29,532 bases of DNA from Spirochaetaceae bacterium (GTDB lineage Bacteria > Spirochaetota > Spirochaetia > CADAEX01): contig WRFK01000002.1 of assembly GCA_009778835.1 (NCBI GenBank), positions 1 to 29,532 of the forward strand, read 5' to 3'. The notes under the pieces are model-generated. The model searched no databases and was not told where the DNA came from. It saw only the letters and a program-made list of their open reading frames with translations. Position 1 is the stretch's first letter; each line of letters starts with the position of its first letter. This document shows, one piece after another, positions 24,628 to 29,532 of the stretch. Made by a program: the position numbers and the translations under genes.

Positions 24628-26049
24628 ATGAAAATTTTACTTGATACTGTAATAAAACGATGGAGAGAACCCAATGGCTACAGGGAAATACTTACAATAG
24701 CAATTCCATTGATAATAAGTACAGGGAGCTGGTCGCTTCAAACTTTTATTGACAGGATGTTTCTCTCATGGTATTCAACAGAAGCAATAGCAGCAGCAAT
24801 GCCCGCAGGTATGCTTAGCTTTACTTTATTGAGTTTTTTTCTGGGAACAGCAGGATATGTAAGTACATTTGTAGCGCAATACAAAGGGGCAGGATATCCG
24901 CAAAAAATCGGACCATCATTATGGCAGGGGATATATCTTGCAATATTCGGAGGAATTGCGGTTTTCCTGTTGATTCCGGTTGCTCCGTTTTTATTCAATC
25001 TTGCGAACCATGACCCGGCAGTGCAGAAACTCGAAGTGACTTATTTAAGAATACTGTGCTACGGAGCATTCCCGGCAATTCTTGCAAATGTTCTTGCAGG
25101 ATTTAAATCCGGCCTTGGCAACACCTGGCCCATAATGTGGGTAAATCTTACAGCAACATTGTTCAATATTATTTTCACTTATCCTCTGGTATTTGGCAAG
25201 TTTGGATTTCCCGAACTTGGCATAGCAGGCGCTGCCATAGTAACAACGCTGTGTCCTGTATTATCAGTAACAATTTATATAATTTTGATATTCAATAAAA
25301 AAAATAATGACAAATATAAAGTAATCTCCGGATTCCGGTTTGATAAAAAACTTTTTTTAAGGCTAATAAAATTTGGCATACCAAGCGGCACTCACTTCTT
25401 TCTTGATATTTCCGCTTTTACATTATTCTCCCTCTTTCTTGGCTCGCTTGGCAAAGAAGTATTGGCTGCCTCCAATATATCATTCTCGATCAACAGCATA
25501 ACATTTATGCCAATGATAGGGCTTGGTATGGCAATATCCATTCTTGTAGGGCAAAACCAGGGAAGGGAAACCCCTGCGGCATCAATAAGATGCGTATGGA
25601 GTGGATTTCATCTTTCTTTTACCTACATGACATCTATAGCAATACTCCTTTTTATAATACCAGATATTTTTATTACCCCCTTTTTGATATCCGCAGATCC
25701 TTCTTCCGGCGAATCCATAAGAGCGCTGTGCAGAGTTCTTCTTAAGTTTGTCGCAGTATATACATTGTTTGATTCATTCAATCTTCTTTTTGCATCTGCG
25801 CTAAAAGGAGCAGGTGATACAAAATATGTAATGACAAGTAATTTGGTATTATCATTTTTGGTATTTGTGCTTCCATCATATCTTTCAATATTTTACATTC
25901 ATAAGGGAATTTACGAAGCATGGGCAATCGCTACAATATATATCTCTCTGCTTGGCCTTAATTTTCTTTTACGCTTTATCAAAGGCAAATGGAAAGAGAT
26001 GAGAGTTATAGAAGAACATTGTATCGAAGAGTTTCCTGACAATAAATAG
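24628..26049 (+). CDS. MATE family cation-coupled exporter
   Basis: This 473-residue integral membrane protein has about twelve hydrophobic segments in two similar halves, the MatE architecture. The first half opens IAIPLIISTGSWSLQTFIDRMFLSWY, read in pieces, with Pro and Asp at the usual places. FFLGTAGYVSTFVAQYKGAG and later GMAISILVGQNQG are the matching conserved loops of the two halves. The family exports drugs, toxins or cellular organic compounds using Na+ or H+ gradients; the substrate is unknown. The ribosome binding site is weak (AAAGG at about 24608-24612, about 15 nt upstream). It is divergent from the RHS gene and converges on the TPR gene with a 7-nt gap. Confidence 0.9.
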   Translation: MKILLDTVIKRWREPNGYREILTIAIPLIISTGSWSLQTFIDRMFLSWYSTEAIAAAMPAGMLSFTLLSFFLGTAGYVSTFVAQYKGAGYPQKIGPSLWQGIYLAIFGGIAVFLLIPVAPFLFNLANHDPAVQKLEVTYLRILCYGAFPAILANVLAGFKSGLGNTWPIMWVNLTATLFNIIFTYPLVFGKFGFPELGIAGAAIVTTLCPVLSVTIYIILIFNKKNNDKYKVISGFRFDKKLFLRLIKFGIPSGTHFFLDISAFTLFSLFLGSLGKEVLAASNISFSINSITFMPMIGLGMAISILVGQNQGRETPAASIRCVWSGFHLSFTYMTSIAILLFIIPDIFITPFLISADPSSGESIRALCRVLLKFVAVYTLFDSFNLLFASALKGAGDTKYVMTSNLVLSFLVFVLPSYLSIFYIHKGIYEAWAIATIYISLLGLNFLLRFIKGKWKEMRVIEEHCIEEFPDNK

Positions 26050-26056
26050 ATCTATT

Positions 26057-26605
26057 TTACATGCCGTCAACCAGCGCGGAATATTTGGCTCTTGTATCAG
26101 AAGCTTTTTCAGGCAGGTTAAGTTCATCATAAGTATCTGCAAGATTATACAATGCATCTGCATGCTCCGGCTCAAGGCTCACTGCTTTTTCAAAACACTT
26201 TTTTGCTTTTTCATATTTTTCTGTTATAAAAGAGAGAACACCTGTTCTGTTCCAATATTCCGCAGAAGATTCGCCAAGAGAAAATGCAATATCATAATAT
26301 TTTTCAGCTTCGCTATAAAGCTCTGCATCAAAACAGGCAAGCCCGCAATCAAGAGCAAGAACTCTTTTCAAATTAAGCGCATCAGGAGTTGTTGACATGC
26401 TTGCATTATCAAAAGCAAGGTCAAACCATTTCTTGAATTCTTTTTTATCCCCTTTTTTTAAAAGCACAAAACCAATGTTGTATAGGACAAAATAATCACC
26501 GGGAGCAAGTTCAAGAGCCAGCTTAAAATTTGCTTCTGCTTCATCATATTTTCCCAATGCAGAAAGCTCTGCCCCTTTATTGTTATAAAATATTTTATCG
26601 TTCAC
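26057..26605 (-). CDS. Tetratricopeptide repeat protein
   Basis: This 182-residue soluble protein is built of TPR helices. Clear units are at about 4-37 (NNKGAELSALGKYDEAEANF), 38-71 (YNIGFVLLKKGDKKEF), 113-146 (WNRTGVLSFITEKYEKAKKCFEKA) and 147-180 (ADALYNLADTYDELNLPEKA). A less regular helix pair lies between them. TPR proteins act as protein-binding scaffolds; no partner can be named. The GTG start at 26605 is chosen because AGGAG lies 9 nt upstream. No signal peptide is visible. It follows the pyruvate carboxylase gene but is separated from it by a strong terminator. Confidence 0.87.
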   Translation of the reverse strand: MNDKIFYNNKGAELSALGKYDEAEANFKLALELAPGDYFVLYNIGFVLLKKGDKKEFKKWFDLAFDNASMSTTPDALNLKRVLALDCGLACFDAELYSEAEKYYDIAFSLGESSAEYWNRTGVLSFITEKYEKAKKCFEKAVSLEPEHADALYNLADTYDELNLPEKASDTRAKYSALVDGM

Positions 26606-26644
26606 TTTTTATTTCTCCTGAATTGAAGATAGCGCAGCAAGAAG

Positions 26645-26679
26645 AGTAAAAATGTATCCCGGCGCTTATAGCCGGGATA
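26645..26679 (-). terminator. Rho-independent terminator of the pyruvate carboxylase gene
   Basis: A perfect 9-bp stem (TATCCCGGC at 26655-26663 with GCCGGGATA at 26671-26679) encloses a 7-nt loop. On the minus strand it is followed closely by TTTTT. It lies about 14 nt beyond the pyruvate carboxylase stop and before the TPR gene. Confidence 0.85.
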
Positions 26680-26692
26680 GAGTCAAAACAAT

Positions 26693-29532
26693 TTACTCAA
26701 GCACTACAAGGAGATCGTCTTTTTCAATAACATCCCCAAGTTCACAAAGAATATCCTTTACTTTACCGGGGACAGTTGCCTTTATATTTGTTTCCATCTT
26801 CATTGCTTCTGTAACAACAACAACATCCCCTACCTCAACTGTATTACCGGCTTTAACAAGAAGTTTAAAAACTTTTCCGGGCATTGGCGCGCCAATATGG
26901 CGTTTGTTAAATTTATCAACCTTGGCTCTTGTAACAACCGTACTCTCAAGAGATTTATCTTTAACAGTAACAGTCCTTGCAAGACCATTAAGTTCAAAGT
27001 ACAAATGCCTTGAAGCATCTGCCTGAGAACTTCCCACTGCATTGAGTTTTATTATAAGCGTCTTGCCCATATCTATATCAACAGTAATTTCTTCTCCGGC
27101 ATCCAGGCCATAGAAAAATGCAGGCGTTGGTATTACAGATGTGCTTCCGTATTTCTCAATATGCCTGTCATATTCAATAAAAACATGAGGATATAAAAGA
27201 TACGACATAAGGTCTTTATCATTTACAGGATGCCCCACTGTTTCTTCAAGCTTCTTTCTCTCTTCCTCAAAATTAGCTGGATCAAGAAGTTCTCCGGGCC
27301 TGCAGGTTATGGGGCGCTCCCCTTTTAATATTGCCTTTTGAAGATCTGCGGGGAAACCCTGGTATGGCTGACCGATCATCCCCTTAAAAAAATCAATAAC
27401 AGATTGCGGGAATGTAAGTTCAGGAGCTTTTGAAATAACATCATTTGTTGTTAAATTATTCTTGACTAGGAACATTGCCATATCCGCAACGATCTTGGAA
27501 GACGGTGTTACTTTTATTACATCGCCAAAAAGCATATTAACATCATGGTACATCCTTTTACATTCTTCCCACTTATGCCCCAGTCCAAGTCCTTCAACCA
27601 TTGGCTTATAATTGGAATATTGACCACCTGGTATCTCATGATAATAAACCTCTGCTGTTCCGCTTTTAAGACCAGACTCAAATGTAAAATAATAACTCCT
27701 TACGGTTTCCCAGTAGTTTGAAATAGTGTTAAGACCCGAAATGTCAATTTTAGGATCCCTGTCTGAGCCTTCAAGCGCTGCGCAAAGAGCATTAAGATTC
27801 GGCTGAGCAGTAAGCCCGGACATTGACGCAATTGCGGCATCTACGATATCTACGCCCGCTTCTGCTGCCCTTAGCAATGTAGACCCTCCGTTGCTGGAAG
27901 TATCATGCGTATGAAGATGCACGGGAATGCCTACTTCTTCTTTGAGGGCTTTTATAAGTTTTGTCGCAGCCATGGGTTTTAAAAGCCCTGCCATATCTTT
28001 TATGCCTAAAATATGGGCACCCATTTTTTCAAGCTCTTTTGCAATCTTTACATAATATTCAAGGGGATATTTATCTTTCTTTGGATCTGTAATATCTCCG
28101 GTATAGCAGAAAGTCGCTTCACATATTCTGTCATATTTTCTTACAGCTTCGATTGCAACAGCAAGCCCTTTTGTCCAGTTAAGAGCATCAAAAATCCTGA
28201 AAACATCAATTCCCGAATCAGCAGCTTCCTTTACAAATCTATCTACAACATTATCCGGATAGTTTGTGTATCCTACTGCATTGGAGCCTCTTAAAAGCAT
28301 CTGGAACAGTATGTTTGGAATTTTTTCCCTTAAAAGATGCAATCTTTCCCACGGAGATTCTTTGAGAAATCTTAATGCAACATCAAAAGTAGCTCCTCCC
28401 CACATTTCAAGAGAAAAAAGATCTGATGCAAGATGAGAAACAGGTTCTGCTATTTTTAATAAATCATGGGTTCTTACTCTTGTTGCAAGCAAAGACTGAT
28501 GAGCATCCCTCATTGAGGTATCTGTAATAAGTAGTTTCTTTTCCGCAAGTATCCATTCAATAAATTTTTGCGTTCCAAGTTTTTTATAAAGATCCCTGCT
28601 TCCGGCAGGCCTTACTGCGCTGCTTGAAATTTCAGGAGCTATTGCTTCTTTGAAAGAGGGTTTTACAGCAACTTTCTTGACAGTTTCCTGGCCATTTACT
28701 GTTATATCGCCAAGATAATTAAGCAGCTTGGTTGCCCTGTCTTTTTTCTTTTTCCCTATTAAAAGATTTGGATTCGAATCTATAAACGATGTATCGCAGT
28801 TACCCGCAAGGAAAATAGGATCTTTTACGACATTCTCAAGAAATGGGATGTTTGTTTTTACTCCCCTTATCCTGAACTCAATAAGAGATCTATTTATAAC
28901 TTGTGTTGCTTTTTCAAAAGTAAGTCCCCATCCTGTAAGTTTTACAAGAAGCGAGTCATACGAAGATGTTATCCTTGCTCCGGTAAATGCATTACCGGCA
29001 TCAAGCCTTACTCCAAATCCTGCGGGAGATCTGTATGCTTTAAGGGTTCCAATATCCGGAGCAAAATGATTTTCAGGATCTTCTGTTGTTATTCTGCACT
29101 GGATCGCATATCCACTCCTTTTGATTGAGCTCTGATCAGTTATTCCTATTTCAGGATCGCTTAATTTATATCCTTCCGCAACTTTTATCTGTAGTTGAAC
29201 AAGATCTCTTCCTGTTATAAGTTCTGTTACTGTATGTTCAACCTGAAGGCGCGGATTCACTTCTATAAAATAGTAATTTCCCTGCTGGTCAACCAAAAAT
29301 TCAATAGTTCCTGCATTTCTGTAGTTGACCTGCTTTGTTAATTTGATTGCATCGCTGCAAAGCTGTTCCCTCAATTTTTCCGAAATCGCAATAGAGGGGG
29401 CAAACTCAACCACCTTCTGATGCCGCCTTTGTATTGAACAGTCTCTTTCAAAAAAATGCACTATGTTTCCGTAATTATCTCCAATAACCTGTATTTCAAT
29501 ATGTTTTGGTTTTATAAGATATTTTTCAAGAA
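26693..29532 (-). CDS. pyc: Pyruvate carboxylase, partial at the right window edge
   Basis: The frame is open from the stop at 26693 to the window end, so at least 946 codons are present and the N-terminus is missing. An apparent start at 29461 is an internal GTG. The residues before it (KPKHIEIQVIGDNYGNIVH) are the conserved ATP-grasp core of biotin carboxylase and continue with FFERDCSIQRRHQKVVE. The carboxyltransferase domain begins at TDTSMRDAHQSLLATR (about 28470-28540) and keeps HLHTHDTSSNGG, which holds metal ligands. The biotin carrier domain ends the protein with EAMKMET; the biotinylated lysine codon is 26798-26800. The enzyme makes oxaloacetate from pyruvate, bicarbonate and ATP. 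The order of biotin carboxylase, carboxyltransferase and biotin carrier in one chain distinguishes it from two-subunit forms. Confidence 0.94.
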   Translation of the reverse strand, partial: LEKYLIKPKHIEIQVIGDNYGNIVHFFERDCSIQRRHQKVVEFAPSIAISEKLREQLCSDAIKLTKQVNYRNAGTIEFLVDQQGNYYFIEVNPRLQVEHTVTELITGRDLVQLQIKVAEGYKLSDPEIGITDQSSIKRSGYAIQCRITTEDPENHFAPDIGTLKAYRSPAGFGVRLDAGNAFTGARITSSYDSLLVKLTGWGLTFEKATQVINRSLIEFRIRGVKTNIPFLENVVKDPIFLAGNCDTSFIDSNPNLLIGKKKKDRATKLLNYLGDITVNGQETVKKVAVKPSFKEAIAPEISSSAVRPAGSRDLYKKLGTQKFIEWILAEKKLLITDTSMRDAHQSLLATRVRTHDLLKIAEPVSHLASDLFSLEMWGGATFDVALRFLKESPWERLHLLREKIPNILFQMLLRGSNAVGYTNYPDNVVDRFVKEAADSGIDVFRIFDALNWTKGLAVAIEAVRKYDRICEATFCYTGDITDPKKDKYPLEYYVKIAKELEKMGAHILGIKDMAGLLKPMAATKLIKALKEEVGIPVHLHTHDTSSNGGSTLLRAAEAGVDIVDAAIASMSGLTAQPNLNALCAALEGSDRDPKIDISGLNTISNYWETVRSYYFTFESGLKSGTAEVYYHEIPGGQYSNYKPMVEGLGLGHKWEECKRMYHDVNMLFGDVIKVTPSSKIVADMAMFLVKNNLTTNDVISKAPELTFPQSVIDFFKGMIGQPYQGFPADLQKAILKGERPITCRPGELLDPANFEEERKKLEETVGHPVNDKDLMSYLLYPHVFIEYDRHIEKYGSTSVIPTPAFFYGLDAGEEITVDIDMGKTLIIKLNAVGSSQADASRHLYFELNGLARTVTVKDKSLESTVVTRAKVDKFNKRHIGAPMPGKVFKLLVKAGNTVEVGDVVVVTEAMKMETNIKATVPGKVKDILCELGDVIEKDDLLVVLE

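Noticed and set aside
29461..29463. Start codon of the pyruvate carboxylase gene
   Set aside because: The frame stays open beyond it and encodes conserved biotin carboxylase residues, so this GTG is internal and the gene continues outside the window.

Overview
The window is about 29.5 kb of an AT-rich bacterial chromosome that uses the standard genetic code. Gene content and style suggest a Treponema-like spirochaete. The pointers are lipoproteins with loose lipoboxes, a cNMP/GGDEF/DHH signalling protein, a seven-repeat 'VYVAGWY...ACYW' lipoprotein, a complete potABCD operon, a single-chain pyruvate carboxylase and many toxin-antitoxin modules. This assignment is an inference from gene style; the window holds no rRNA or other phylogenetic marker.

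Positions 1-5240 are an accessory island. It holds a ParE-type toxin (cut by the window edge) with its Phd/YefM antitoxin, a MazF toxin with its small antitoxin, a frameshifted antitoxin, an AAA/DUF4143 ATPase behind a striking repeated operator, and a VapC-type PIN toxin with an intact Phd-type antitoxin. It ends in a seven-repeat beta-propeller-like lipoprotein. A direct repeat of about 400 bp (1413-1810 and 3589-3987) shows that an ATPase/antitoxin/toxin unit was duplicated and then decayed. A small GC-rich repeat occurs at least three times. One copy sits in frame inside the lipoprotein signal peptide and another supplies that gene's last codons and stop.

Positions 5420-9331 are a tight potABCD polyamine ABC transporter operon whose genes overlap by 4 nt. 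A four-copy 20-bp tandem repeat follows, then proC. Converging on proC from the minus strand are two signalling genes. The first encodes a cNMP-binding protein with a ruined GGDEF site. The second encodes a 718-residue protein joining a cNMP-binding domain, an intact GGDEF cyclase with an I-site, and a complete DHH-DHHA1 phosphodiesterase.

Positions 13567-24260 are dominated by one 10-kb gene for a secreted 3337-residue SpvB/TcB-TcC(RHS)-type protein. Its variable C-terminus resembles a C39-like cysteine peptidase. It is translationally coupled (ATGA) to a lipoprotein that could be its immunity partner. A 367-bp divergent intergenic region with four 31-bp iterons separates it from a MATE-family exporter. 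The window closes with a TPR protein, a strong terminator and a pyruvate carboxylase gene that runs off the right edge.

No tRNA, rRNA, CRISPR array or transposase gene was found.
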